Shown: in pieces, positions 22,515 to 31,327 of the stretch
How the letters are laid out: every line of letters starts with the position of its first letter
Numbering within the stretch: the first letter of the stretch is position 1
DNA from: CAMLFJ01 sp035524955
Lineage (GTDB): Bacteria; Methylomirabilota; Methylomirabilia; Rokubacteriales; CSP1-6
Assembly (NCBI GenBank): GCA_035524955.1
Contig: DATLFG010000084.1
Coordinates: 1-64,000 of the forward strand
Direction: 5' to 3'
DNA length: 64,000 nucleotides
Translations under genes and position numbers: made by a program
Notes under the pieces: model-generated
Told to the model about the DNA's origin: nothing
The model's database searches: none
The model's input: only the letters and a program-made list of their open reading frames with translations

Positions 22515-25500
22515 TCAGACGCTCTCGCGCCGGCCGCTCGCGAGCCCGGCCGCGATGTCCATGAGGCGGGCCGGATCCACCGGCTTCGAGAGGTGCGAGT
22601 CGAAGCCGGCCGCGAGAGCGCGGCGCGTGTCCTCCTCGCTCGCGTAGGCGGTCAGGGCGATCGCGGGCAGGCGCCGACCCAGGCCTGCCTCCATCGCCCG
22701 CAGGCGACGCACCAGCACGTAGCCGTCCTCGACCGGCATGCCGATGTCGCTGATGAGGAGATCGGGCCGCTCCTCCCGGATCGCGTCGAGGGCCTGGGCC
22801 GCAGAATCCGCGATCCGCACCTGCGCGCCGCCGCGCTCGAGCATGAAGCGCATCACCTCGCGGGCGTCCGCCTCGTCGTCCACGATGAGCAGGCGCAGGC
22901 CGGAGAGGCTCTGACCCACCGGTCCGTCGGTGCTCACCGCGGCGGGCGCGCGCTCGGCGGTGCGGATCGCCGCCACCGGCAGGCGCACGCTGAACGTCGC
23001 CCCCTGGCCTTCCCCTTCGCTCTGCACCGCCACGCTGCCCCCGTGCAACTCGACCAGATGCCGCACGATGGCCAAGCCGAGCCCGAGGCCGCCGTAGGCC
23101 CGGTTGGTGCTGCTCTCCGCCTGGCGGAAGCGCTCGAAGACGTGGGGCAGGAACTCGCGCTTGATGCCCGCTCCGGTGTCCGCCACCGTGAGCACGATCT
23201 CCGAGTCGCGGCCGGCCACCGCCACGGTCACCCGCCCGCCCTTCGGCGTGAACTTGATCCCGTTGGAGAGCAGGTTCCAGAGCACCTGCTGGATCCGGTC
23301 CGGATCGCCCATCACCGCGGGCAGGTCGGGCTCCATGCGCGCCTCGAGCGTCACCGACTTGGCGAGCGCGGCCGACTCCACCGCCTCCATCGCCGCGCGC
23401 ACCACCGGGGGCAGGCGAACCGGCCGGGCCTGCAGCCGCAGCTTGCCGGTGACGATGCGCGAGACGTCGAGCAGATCCTCGATGAGCTGGCCGAGCGTCT
23501 TGGTGCTCCGCTCGATGGCGTCCAGCGCGCGCTCCGCGCTCGCCGGATCGAGATTGGGCGAGCGCAGCAGGTAGGCCCAGTTGAGCAGGGGCTGGAGCGG
23601 GCTCCGCAGCTCGTGGGACAGCGTGGCCAGGAACTCGTCCTTGGTCCGGCTCGCGCTCTCCGCCTCTGCCCGCATCTGGTGCTCGTGCGCCAGCATCCGC
23701 ATGTTGTGGATGGCGATGGCCGCGTACTCCGCGAGCTGGCGCAGGACGGTCTCGGTGCGATCGTCGAAGGGCTTCGGCGTGCGCCGGTGCACGTAGAGCA
23801 GCCCCTCGACGCGTCCCTCCACCATGATCGGCACCACCAGGGTGGCCACGAGCCCCTCGATCCGGACGGCGTCGGCATACGCGTGCGTGATCCGCGGATC
23901 CTCCGCCATGTTGTCGCTGCGAAACGGGCGGCCCGACTCGAGCACGAGCCCGCCCGCGCCGCGCCCCGGAACGATGCCGAGCGCCTCCGGCGCCCCGCGG
24001 TACTCGCCGGCCCGGTTGCGCATGACGACGGAGCCGCTCTGCGTCTCGCGCAAGGCGACGCTCGTGAGATCGCACCGGCACAGCTCCCTGGCGCCGTCCA
24101 CCACGCGCTGCAGGACGGTTGACACGTCCTGCGCGGTATTGATGGAGCGGGCCAGCTCCGCGAGCACTTCCGCCTCGCGTCGTCGCCGGCCCGCCTCCAC
24201 GAAGAGAATCGCGTTGTCGATCGCCACCGCGGCCTGCACCGCCAGCCCCTCGAAGCCCGCGAAGTCCTCGGGCCGGAACGCCACGTCCACCCGGCGGGCG
24301 ACCGCCAGCACGCCCAGCAGCCGGTCGCGGCTCACCAGGGGCTGCGCCATCGCGTGGCGCACTCCCAGGCGGACGACCGCGGACAGGGCGTACGGAGAGG
24401 CCGGATAGTCGTTGACGAGCAGGCCGCGGCGCGCCTCCGCGCAGCTCGCCACCATCCCACCCTCCGCGGGAAACGGGGCCTCCGACTCCGGCTCGATCCG
24501 ACCCCACGTCCGGGCATCGAGGGACTGGCGCTCCTCGTCGAACAGATACGCGAAGCCGGCGCCGTCGAACAGCCGGCCCGCCCGCTCCACGATCAGGCCG
24601 AGCAGGCGGTCCAGGTCGAGCTCGGCGCTGAGATCACGCTGCACGGTGGCGAGGGCCTCGACCTGCTCGCGTCGCGACGTCTCCAGCGCGAAGAGGCGCG
24701 CCTTCTCGACCGCGATGGCGGCCTGGTTGGCGAAATCCTGAAGCCGTCGGATCTCCTCGGCGCCGAAGGCCCGCCCGGTCACATCGCCGACCGCGAGCAC
24801 ACCGGTGACCCGCCCGCCGATCATCAGCGGCACCGCGAGCACCGAGCCGTGCCCTGACCGCTCGACCAGCGCGCGGGTCGCGGGCGCGAGAGTGAGCCGC
24901 GGGTCGGTCAGGATGTTGGACGTCGAGACCGGGCGGCGCTCGCTCACCGCGAAGCCGGCGAGCGCCTCGTCCTGCCGGATGCGGGTGCCCGGGGGAAACG
25001 GGCTGTCCGAGCCGGACGTGGCGACGGCCACCAGGCGGTTGGTGGCGTGCTCGAGCTCCCACAGGACGGACACGGTCCCGCCGAGCAGCGCGCGGATGCC
25101 CTCGGCGATGTGTCGGCCCGCGCTCTCCGTGTCGAGCGACTGCACGAGGGCCTGGCCGACCGCTGACAGGGCCGCCGCGTCGCGGCGGGCCGCCTGCTCG
25201 CGCGCGAGGACTTCCGCGTACTCGCGCTCGACGGCGCGCCGCTCGGTGAGATCGCGGAAGACGAGGACCACGCCTCCCGCGTCGCCCGCGCGATCGGGAA
25301 TCGGGGCGCCGCTGCCGTCGATGGCGCGCTCCGCCCCACCCCGCCGCGCGAGCAGGGAGCCCGCGGGCAGCGCGACCGGCTGGCGCTCGAGGCGCACCCG
25401 CACGGCCGGGCTCTCGACCGGGTCCCGCGTCGTCTCGTTCACGAGGACGAAGACCGCCGCGACCGGGCGCCCGCGCGCTTCGCGCTCGGTCCATCCGGTG

Positions 25501-25976
25501 AGGCGCTCCGCCGCCGGGTTCATGAACGCGACGCGCCCACCCCGGTCCGCGACGATGACCGCGTCCCCGATGCCCGCGAGCGCGACCGCCATCGCCTCCC
25601 GCTGCTCCGGCGCCCGGTCCTCGGCGCGGCGGCGGCCGGCGGCGAGCGCGCTGATGACCCCCGCCACCAGCACGAAGAGCAGCATGCGGAGGAAGCCGCC
25701 GCGGTGGGGTGCCTCGACGAACGCGGTATGGCCCACGACGGCGACGGCGGTGGCCAGCAGGCCCGGGCCGAGACCGCCATACCAGGAGCTGACGACCACG
25801 GCGGCCAGGAGCAAGAGGAGCTGCGACGGCTCGGCCAGGGGCACCGCGAGGTAGATGCACGTGAGGGCGAGGCCCACCGCCAGCAGGGCGGCGCCGTATG
25901 CCTTCCCGGACTTCACCGAGCGAAGGACCTTCACGCTGATCGAGCCATGTTCTGCCACATCGTCGGGTGCCGACAC
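22515..25976 (-). CDS. Large hybrid histidine kinase (TM-PAS-3xGAF-HisKA-HATPase-REC)
   Basis: 1153 residues. A KdpD-like DUF4118 membrane module (about 25-115) is followed by PAS (125-250), three GAF domains (about 265-430, 445-595, 605-765), HisKA with His788 (TLSHELRSP), an ATPase domain (VLWNLLSNGIKFTP, VADTGAGI, GGLGLGLAI) and a receiver with Asp1077 (LLISDIGMP). It likely integrates intracellular ligands or redox state. It has no output domain and no neighbouring regulator. The start is a GTG at 25976 with no ribosome-binding site, but TATGAT ends three bases upstream, suggesting a leaderless message. Confidence 0.88.
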   Translation of the reverse strand: MSAPDDVAEHGSISVKVLRSVKSGKAYGAALLAVGLALTCIYLAVPLAEPSQLLLLLAAVVVSSWYGGLGPGLLATAVAVVGHTAFVEAPHRGGFLRMLLFVLVAGVISALAAGRRRAEDRAPEQREAMAVALAGIGDAVIVADRGGRVAFMNPAAERLTGWTEREARGRPVAAVFVLVNETTRDPVESPAVRVRLERQPVALPAGSLLARRGGAERAIDGSGAPIPDRAGDAGGVVLVFRDLTERRAVEREYAEVLAREQAARRDAAALSAVGQALVQSLDTESAGRHIAEGIRALLGGTVSVLWELEHATNRLVAVATSGSDSPFPPGTRIRQDEALAGFAVSERRPVSTSNILTDPRLTLAPATRALVERSGHGSVLAVPLMIGGRVTGVLAVGDVTGRAFGAEEIRRLQDFANQAAIAVEKARLFALETSRREQVEALATVQRDLSAELDLDRLLGLIVERAGRLFDGAGFAYLFDEERQSLDARTWGRIEPESEAPFPAEGGMVASCAEARRGLLVNDYPASPYALSAVVRLGVRHAMAQPLVSRDRLLGVLAVARRVDVAFRPEDFAGFEGLAVQAAVAIDNAILFVEAGRRRREAEVLAELARSINTAQDVSTVLQRVVDGARELCRCDLTSVALRETQSGSVVMRNRAGEYRGAPEALGIVPGRGAGGLVLESGRPFRSDNMAEDPRITHAYADAVRIEGLVATLVVPIMVEGRVEGLLYVHRRTPKPFDDRTETVLRQLAEYAAIAIHNMRMLAHEHQMRAEAESASRTKDEFLATLSHELRSPLQPLLNWAYLLRSPNLDPASAERALDAIERSTKTLGQLIEDLLDVSRIVTGKLRLQARPVRLPPVVRAAMEAVESAALAKSVTLEARMEPDLPAVMGDPDRIQQVLWNLLSNGIKFTPKGGRVTVAVAGRDSEIVLTVADTGAGIKREFLPHVFERFRQAESSTNRAYGGLGLGLAIVRHLVELHGGSVAVQSEGEGQGATFSVRLPVAAIRTAERAPAAVSTDGPVGQSLSGLRLLIVDDEADAREVMRFMLERGGAQVRIADSAAQALDAIREERPDLLISDIGMPVEDGYVLVRRLRAMEAGLGRRLPAIALTAYASEEDTRRALAAGFDSHLSKPVDPARLMDIAAGLASGRRESV

Positions 25977-26098
25977 ATATCATACCTTCCGCCGGCCCGG
26001 ATCGTCCTCAGGACGGCAATGGCCGTCCCTGGGACGCGTGAGGTGTAGTGGCCGGTTTCCCTGGGACTTGTCGCGGGTCCGGCGCGATCGACCGGGGG

Positions 26099-26107
26099 TA
26101 CCCGGTA
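26099..26107. promoter_or_regulatory. TACCCGGTA near-palindrome, copy 4
   Basis: Exact TACCCGGTA in the 176-base gap between the large hybrid kinase and the 35-residue protein gene, followed by GATTCGACTCGGTAAACT. TAAACT at 26120-26125 could be the -10 of the small gene, with this motif in the -35 zone. Role inferred from recurrence. Confidence 0.35.
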
Positions 26108-26152
26108 GATTCGACTCGGTAAACTTCGACCCGCGGGAGAAGGAGGACGTCG

Positions 26153-26260
26153 ATGCGCGACACCGCCTGGCTGATCGTGGCGATCGTGGCCGGGGTCCTG
26201 GCGGCCATCGGCTGGATCGCGCGCGAGCGCTGGATCATGCGCCGCCGCCGGCGCCGCTGA
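26153..26260 (+). CDS. 35-residue single-span membrane protein
   Basis: The frame encodes MRDTAWLIVAIVAGVLAAIG followed by WIARERWIMRRRRRR: one transmembrane helix (about residues 5-22) and a tail of six arginines that should stay cytoplasmic. The ATG at 26153 has a near-perfect AGAAGGAGG site nine bases upstream, which is strong evidence for translation. It lies about 85 bases before the reductase gene. Such small proteins often regulate a membrane partner, but none can be named here. Confidence 0.6.
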   Translation: MRDTAWLIVAIVAGVLAAIGWIARERWIMRRRRRR

Positions 26261-26346
26261 TGCCCTTGCGCCGCCGCGCGCAAGTCCGGTAGCCTACGCG
26301 GGGCCACGCGGCGGTGGAGCTCGAGCCCGCGGGCCGGGAGAAGCTC

Positions 26347-27390
26347 ATGGGCGCTCGGAAGGCGCGGATCGGCATCATCGGGGCCGGGGCCATCGGCTGC
26401 GTGGTGGGCGGCCTGTTGGCCAAGGCCGGCCACGACGTGACGCTGGCCGATCCCTGGCCGGAGCACGTGGAGCAGATCAAGCGCGGCGGGCTCCGCCTCT
26501 CCGGAAGCTGCGGCGAGCACCTCGTGCCCGCCCGGGCGCTGACCCTGGGCGAGTTCGGGCAGGTGCGCGAGCCGTTCGAGGCGGTGTTCGTGGCGGTGAA
26601 ATCCTACGACACCGAGTGGGCCACCCAGATGGCGGTGGACCACCTGCGGCAGCCGGACGGGGTCGTGGTGGATTTCCAGAACGGGATCAACGACCATCGC
26701 GTGGCCGCGGTCGCGGGGCGCGAGCGCGCGCTGGGCTGCGTCATCCTCATCAGCGCCGGCATGTACGAGCCGGCCCACGCCATCCGTACCGACCGCGGCA
26801 GCGCCGCCTTCAAGATCGGCGAGCACGACGGCGCCGACTCGCCGCGCGCCCGCCGGATGGCGGAGATCATGAGCGAGGTCGCGCCCGCGGTGGTGACGAC
26901 CAACCTGTGGGGCGAGCGCTGGTCGAAGCTCGCGCTCAACTGCATGCTCAACCCGCTCGCGGGCCTGAGCGGGCTCGGCACCGCGGAGGTGCGGTCGGAA
27001 TCGGTACCGCGCCGGGTGGCCGCCCACCTCGGAGCCGAGGTGGTGCGGGTCGGGACCGCGCTCGGCCATCACATCGAGCCCATCCTGGGCATCGCGGCCA
27101 AGCGCTTCGTGGACGCGGCCGGCGCGGCCGACATCGAGTTGCTCGGCCGCGAGATCGCGGCGGACGCCCAGAGCCGGAGCGGCGGCCGGCCCTCGATGCT
27201 GCAGGACGTGATGAAGGGCCGCCGCACCGAGATCGACCATCTCAACGGCTTCGTCGCCGCCGAGGGCCGCAACGTCGGCGTTCCCACGCCCTTCAACGAC
27301 GCGGTGGTGGCGGCGTTCCACGCGCACGGCGTCGGCCGGCTCGAGCCCGATCCCCGCAACCTCGAGCCGCTCGTTCGCCTCCTGGCCTAG
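26347..27390 (+). CDS. Ketopantoate reductase-family NAD(P)H oxidoreductase
   Basis: 347 residues with an N-terminal Rossmann fold (IGIIGAGAIGCVVGGLLAKA, giving GxGxxG; then DVTLADPW) and the conserved FVAVKSYDT loop where ApbA/PanE binds substrate. The C-terminal helical domain has WSKLALNCMLNPLAGLSG (conserved Lys and Asn) and TEIDHLNGFVAAEG, typical of 2-dehydropantoate 2-reductases. Many paralogues act on other 2-oxo substrates, so a pantothenate role is not assured. The ATG at 26347 follows CGGGAGAAG. TauE-like export follows ten bases later. Confidence 0.85.
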   Translation: MGARKARIGIIGAGAIGCVVGGLLAKAGHDVTLADPWPEHVEQIKRGGLRLSGSCGEHLVPARALTLGEFGQVREPFEAVFVAVKSYDTEWATQMAVDHLRQPDGVVVDFQNGINDHRVAAVAGRERALGCVILISAGMYEPAHAIRTDRGSAAFKIGEHDGADSPRARRMAEIMSEVAPAVVTTNLWGERWSKLALNCMLNPLAGLSGLGTAEVRSESVPRRVAAHLGAEVVRVGTALGHHIEPILGIAAKRFVDAAGAADIELLGREIAADAQSRSGGRPSMLQDVMKGRRTEIDHLNGFVAAEGRNVGVPTPFNDAVVAAFHAHGVGRLEPDPRNLEPLVRLLA

Positions 27391-27400
27391 CCGGGGCCGC

Positions 27401-28123
27401 GTGGAGCTGCTGTTCGTCCTGGGTGTCGGTCTGGCCGCCGGCACCCTCAGCGGCATCGTGGGCTTCGGCTCGTCGATCATGCTGATGCCCGTGCTGGTGA
27501 TCGTGTCCGGGCCGCTCCACGCGGTGCCGATCATGGCGATCGCTGCGATCCTGGCCAACCTCTCGCGGGTGCTGATCTGGTGGCGGGAGGTGGACTGGCG
27601 CGCGGTCGCGGCCTACTCCATCACCGGCGTGCCCGCGGCCGCGCTCGGCGCGCGGACCCTGCTGGTGCTGCCGCCGCGACTGATCGAGGGCGCGCTCGGC
27701 GTCTTCTTCCTGCTGATGATCCCGGCGCGGCGATGGCTCGCCGCCCGCGGCGTCCGGCTGCGCCTGCCGCATCTGGCCGCGATCGGGCTGGTGGTCGGCT
27801 TCCTCACCGGGATCGTGGTGACCACGGGTCCGATCACCGCGCCGATCTTCCTGGCCTACGGCCTCGTGAAGGGCGCGTTCATCGCCACCGAGGCTGCGGG
27901 GTCGCTCGCGGTCTACCTGAGCAAGACCGCCGTGTTCCGCCACTTCGGCGCCCTGCCGCTGCCCGTGATCACGCAGGGCCTCATCACCGGCGCCTCGCTC
28001 ATGGCCGGCGCCTGGATCGCCAAGCGCTTCGTGATCCGTCTGCACCCCGACCGCTTCCGCCTCCTGATGGACACCCTGATGCTCCTCTCCGGCCTCACGA
28101 TGCTCTACACCGCCTTCCGATAG
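27401..28123 (+). CDS. TauE/SafE-family membrane anion permease
   Basis: 240 residues with about seven or eight hydrophobic helices. The first repeat has GTLSGIVGFGSSIMLMPVL and the second GLVVGFLTGIVVTTGPITAP, the internal duplication typical of TauE/SafE (sulfite or sulfonate exporters, and acetate or other small organic anions). The start is the GTG at 27401, ten bases after the reductase stop, so they are likely co-transcribed. Its stop codon lies in the first copy of a 12-base sequence (CGATAGGGGTCA) repeated 13 bases on, next to the inverted-repeat element. Confidence 0.85.
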   Translation: MELLFVLGVGLAAGTLSGIVGFGSSIMLMPVLVIVSGPLHAVPIMAIAAILANLSRVLIWWREVDWRAVAAYSITGVPAAALGARTLLVLPPRLIEGALGVFFLLMIPARRWLAARGVRLRLPHLAAIGLVVGFLTGIVVTTGPITAPIFLAYGLVKGAFIATEAAGSLAVYLSKTAVFRHFGALPLPVITQGLITGASLMAGAWIAKRFVIRLHPDRFRLLMDTLMLLSGLTMLYTAFR

Positions 28124-28135
28124 GGGTCACCGATA

Positions 28136-28221
28136 GGGGTCAGGTCTTACATTCCGACATTTCCACGCGCGCCGCCTTCACCGCTCAGGCCGAGAAATGT
28201 CGGAATGTAAGACCTGACCCC
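28136..28221. repeat. Perfect 28-bp inverted repeat element (REP/MITE-like)
   Basis: Bases 28136-28163 (GGGGTCAGGTCTTACATTCC, then GACATTTC) are exactly complementary to 28194-28221, with a 30-base spacer. A 12-base direct repeat (CGATAGGGGTCA at 28118 and 28131) lies at the left edge. Its base use is clearly more AT-rich than the flanks. The element supplies the last codons and stop of the minus-strand CoA-transferase and lies right after the TauE stop, so it doubles as a convergent terminator hairpin. I recall similar GTCAGGTCTTACATT repeats in other genomes near REP-associated tyrosine transposases; that link is not checked here. Confidence 0.8.
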
Positions 28222-29347
28222 GGATCTCGGCGTCGTGCTCGCCGATGCGCGGGGGGGCACGGCGGATGGGGGGGCGCTGGCCGTCGAAGGAGAGGGGAAG
28301 CGAGACGACGTCGTAGTCGTCGCCGGGCAGGCGCTGGATGATGCCGATCGCCTCGGCCTGCGGCTGGGTGACCGCCTCGGGGAGCGTATGGATGGGGCCG
28401 CAGGGTACGCCGCCCGCTTCCAGCAGGTCGATCCACTCGCCCTTGGTGCGCGTGACGAAGATGGCCTCCAGCCGCTCCAGCAGCGCGGGCTTGTTGGCCA
28501 CGCGCGCGGCGTTGGTGACGAAGCGCTCATCGGTCGCCCACTCCGGGTGGCCCACGACGGCCGCGAGCTTGGCAAAAAGGCGGTCGTTGCCGGCCGCGAC
28601 GATGATGGTGCCGGTCTTGGTCTCGAAGCCCTGGAACGGCACCACGCGCTGGCTGCCGGTGCGATGGCGCTCGGGCACCTCGCCGGAGGCGCGATAGCTC
28701 GCGAAGTGGCCCTTGAGCCACGCGAGCCCGGTCTCATAGAGCGAAGCGTCCACCACGCAGCCGCGCCCGGTGCGCTGGCGCTGCACGAGCCCGGCGAGCG
28801 CGCCCATCGCGGTCCACATGCCGGTGCCGTAGTCGAGAATGGACGTGCCGATGCGCGTCGGCGGCCCGCCCTCGTCGCCGTTCATCATCATGAGGCCGGA
28901 GAAGGCCTGCACCATGGGCTCGAAGCCGGGCTTCATCTTGAGCGGGCCCGAGCGTCCGAAGGCCCACACCGAGCAGTAGACGAGCCGCGGGTGACGCGCC
29001 AGCAGCGTGTCGGGGCCGAGCCCCATCTCCTCCAGCGAGCCGGGCCGCAGGTTCTGGACCAGCACGTCCGCGGTCCCGATGAAGTCGAGCAGCCACGCCA
29101 CCGCCTGCGGGTCCTTGAGGTCGAGGCTGATCCCCCGCTTGTTGGCGTTAACCGCGATGAAGCCGGGGGACACGCCTTTCCAGAACGGCGGGCCCCACTT
29201 CCGCGCGTCGTCACCCTCGGGCCGCTCCACCTTGATGACGTCGGCGCCCATGTGCGCCAGGATCTCCGCGGCCATCGGTCCGGCCAGGTTCTGCGCGACC
29301 TCGACGACGCGCACACCCTCGAGCGGGAGCATCGGCACGGCGCTCAC
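28178..29347 (-). CDS. CaiB/BaiF (family III) CoA-transferase, C-terminus rewritten by repeat
   Basis: 389 residues with family III hallmarks: GVRVVEVAQNLAGPMAAEIL, HMGADVIKVERPEGDDARKW, NANKRGISLDLKDP, FGRSGPLKMKPGFEPMVQA, and the catalytic Asp in SILDYGTGMW. It would transfer CoA to a carboxylic acid feeding the upstream acyl-CoA dehydrogenases. The GTG at 29347 overlaps the MBL gene stop; the ATG at 29332 is possible. After the conserved PRIGEHDAEIRG the last 14 residues (QVLHSDISRPER region) are encoded by the inverted-repeat element. It is the last of five genes. Confidence 0.87.
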   Translation of the reverse strand: MSAVPMLPLEGVRVVEVAQNLAGPMAAEILAHMGADVIKVERPEGDDARKWGPPFWKGVSPGFIAVNANKRGISLDLKDPQAVAWLLDFIGTADVLVQNLRPGSLEEMGLGPDTLLARHPRLVYCSVWAFGRSGPLKMKPGFEPMVQAFSGLMMMNGDEGGPPTRIGTSILDYGTGMWTAMGALAGLVQRQRTGRGCVVDASLYETGLAWLKGHFASYRASGEVPERHRTGSQRVVPFQGFETKTGTIIVAAGNDRLFAKLAAVVGHPEWATDERFVTNAARVANKPALLERLEAIFVTRTKGEWIDLLEAGGVPCGPIHTLPEAVTQPQAEAIGIIQRLPGDDYDVVSLPLSFDGQRPPIRRAPPRIGEHDAEIRGQVLHSDISRPER

Positions 29348-30237
29348 GCCTTCGCCGCCGCGATCGGGTCGAGCATGACCGGCTCGAAACGGTGCCCGTC
29401 GCCGTCGCGCACGACGCGCCCGGGATGCGGGAAGTGAGCGGGCAGCACCAGGTCTCCGGAGGCGGCGTGCCGCTCCACGAAGGTCTTGCGAGTCGCCGCG
29501 GCCTGCCTGGCGTCGTAGCAGAAGATGCTGCTCCACTGCGGCTCCGCCACCTGCACCACGCGGTGCATGAGGTCGCCGGAGAAGACCGCGTCGCCCGCGC
29601 TGGTGTGCAGGCGCACGCCGACGTGACCGGGCGTGTGGCCCACCCACGGCTCGTACGAGAGCCACGGGTCCACCCGGTACGCGCTGTCAACCATCACCGC
29701 CTGCCCTGCCTCCACCACCGGCACCACGCTGTCCGCGATGCAGCCCGACTTCTCGCGCCCGGCCTCGTTCTCGTGCCGCCAGAACTCCCACTCCTCGCCC
29801 GGGAAGACGTATCTCGCCTTCGGGAACGTGGGCACCCAGCGCCCGTCCACCAGCCGCGTGTTCCAGCCCACGTGGTCCACGTGCAGATGCGTGCACAACA
29901 CCAGGTCCACCTGCTCCGGCGTGACGCCGGCCGCGCGGAGGTCATCGAGGTAGCCGCCCTGCCGCTTGTTCCACAGATCCGTCTCGTGCCGGCTCTTGTC
30001 GTTGCCCACGCCGGTGTCCACCAGCACCGTGTGCTCCGGGGTCCGCACGATCCAGGTCTGGATGCGCGAGCCCAGGTCGCCCGTCGCGTCGTCGAAGAAG
30101 TGCGGCTTGATCCAGCGGTGGTGCCGGACGATCCGCCCGGCGTCGGACTCCGGGAGCATCTGGGTGGTGGGAAAGGCCGAGCGGCCGATCTCGGTGATTC
30201 GCGAGATGGCCACCTCGCCGAGCGTGAGCGTGTGCAT
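29344..30237 (-). CDS. MBL-fold metallo-hydrolase
   Basis: 297 residues with the metallo-beta-lactamase motif THLHVDHVGWN (HxHxDH), an upstream VLVDTGVGND strand, GHTPGHVGVRLH and FSGDLMH, plus LVLPAHFPHPG with the last His. This fits lactonase or thioesterase-like members that open esters or hydrolyse acyl-CoA. It is coupled downstream to the CoA-transferase and lies nine bases after an acyl-CoA dehydrogenase, so it probably acts on an intermediate of the same pathway. There is no signal peptide, so it acts in the cytoplasm. Confidence 0.87.
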   Translation of the reverse strand: MHTLTLGEVAISRITEIGRSAFPTTQMLPESDAGRIVRHHRWIKPHFFDDATGDLGSRIQTWIVRTPEHTVLVDTGVGNDKSRHETDLWNKRQGGYLDDLRAAGVTPEQVDLVLCTHLHVDHVGWNTRLVDGRWVPTFPKARYVFPGEEWEFWRHENEAGREKSGCIADSVVPVVEAGQAVMVDSAYRVDPWLSYEPWVGHTPGHVGVRLHTSAGDAVFSGDLMHRVVQVAEPQWSSIFCYDARQAAATRKTFVERHAASGDLVLPAHFPHPGRVVRDGDGHRFEPVMLDPIAAAKA

Positions 30238-30246
30238 GTCTCTCTC

Positions 30247-31317
30247 CTAGCGTGACGTCATGTGCGGCCAGAGCGCCGCCGCGCCGCGCGTCGCGACCTC
30301 GCGACCCAGCGCTACCGACCAGTGATTCTCCGCGCCGAACTCGGCCCGCCAGGACCAGAGCCGGCGGGTGACGAAGTGCAGCGAATGCTCGTAGGTGAAG
30401 CCGATGGCGCCGTGCGCCTGGTGCGCGATGCCGGCGCCCAGGCCCGCCGCCTCGCCGGTGCGCACCTTGGCCACCGCGATCTCGAACGACGCGTCGCCGC
30501 CGTCGCCGGTGCGATCGACCACGTGAAAGGCCTGCTGGGCCGCCATGCCGGCCGCCGCGGTGTGCCCGGCCAGGAGCGCCAGGTTCTGCTGGATGGCCTG
30601 GAACGCGGCGAGCGGCCGGCCGAACTGCTTGCGCTCGGTCACGTACTTCACCGACTGGGCGAGCAGGAACTCGAGCCCGCCCGCCATCTGCGCCGAGCGC
30701 ACCAGCGCGCCGCCCGCCCACACCGGCTGCGCCCCGAGCCGGCCACGCAGGGCCGCCGTCGCCACGACCGGCGCGCCGGACCACGTGAGCGTGTCGCGCG
30801 GCTCGCGCGCGAGGCTCGCATCGGCCTCGGTCTTCGCGCCGCCCGCGGCCACCAGGGCGATCATCGGCGATCCGCCCGCATCGGCGACCACCACCACGTG
30901 CTCGGCCCGCGCGCCCCAGGGCACCCGGGTCGCGCGCCCGCTCAGGGTGAAGCCGTTCCCCTGCCGCGCCAGCGTGAGGCCTTCTTCCATGCGCACGGGC
31001 GCCACGGTCATGGGTCCGAGCGGCGCGTCCAGGCCGGCCTCGGCCAGGATCGAGCCGGCCAGCATGGTCTCGGCCAGGGGCGCCGGCGCCGCGAAGCGAC
31101 CGGCCGCCATCAGCACCACGAACGCGTCGTTCCAGGAGCCGCCGGCGCCGCCGCGGGACTCCGGCACCTGCGGCAGCGTGAGGCCGTTCTCCTCCAGCGC
31201 CTGCCAGAGGGCGGCGGGCCACTCGCCCTTCTCCGCGCCCTCCAGCACCGCGGTGGTGGCGTGATCGGTGAACAGGCGCGTGCACGTCTCGGCGAGGATC
31301 GTCTGCAGCTCGTTCAT
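30247..31317 (-). CDS. Acyl-CoA dehydrogenase (shorter, divergent subunit)
   Basis: 356 residues of the acyl-CoA dehydrogenase fold, with a helical N-terminus, a beta middle domain (MTVAPVRMEEGLTLARQGNG, then FTLSGRATRVPWGARAEHVV) and a C-terminal helical bundle ending in IAHQAHGAIGFTYEHSLH. The middle domain lacks the usual TEP-GSD FAD/substrate motif, and the sequence is Ala/Gly-rich. This is typical of the second, often catalytically weak partner of paired steroid-type (FadE/ChsE-like) dehydrogenases. It is ten bases downstream of a full-length acyl-CoA dehydrogenase, so an alpha2beta2 complex is plausible. Confidence 0.82.
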   Translation of the reverse strand: MNELQTILAETCTRLFTDHATTAVLEGAEKGEWPAALWQALEENGLTLPQVPESRGGAGGSWNDAFVVLMAAGRFAAPAPLAETMLAGSILAEAGLDAPLGPMTVAPVRMEEGLTLARQGNGFTLSGRATRVPWGARAEHVVVVADAGGSPMIALVAAGGAKTEADASLAREPRDTLTWSGAPVVATAALRGRLGAQPVWAGGALVRSAQMAGGLEFLLAQSVKYVTERKQFGRPLAAFQAIQQNLALLAGHTAAAGMAAQQAFHVVDRTGDGGDASFEIAVAKVRTGEAAGLGAGIAHQAHGAIGFTYEHSLHFVTRRLWSWRAEFGAENHWSVALGREVATRGAAALWPHMTSR

Positions 31318-31327
31318 GGCGGGGCCC

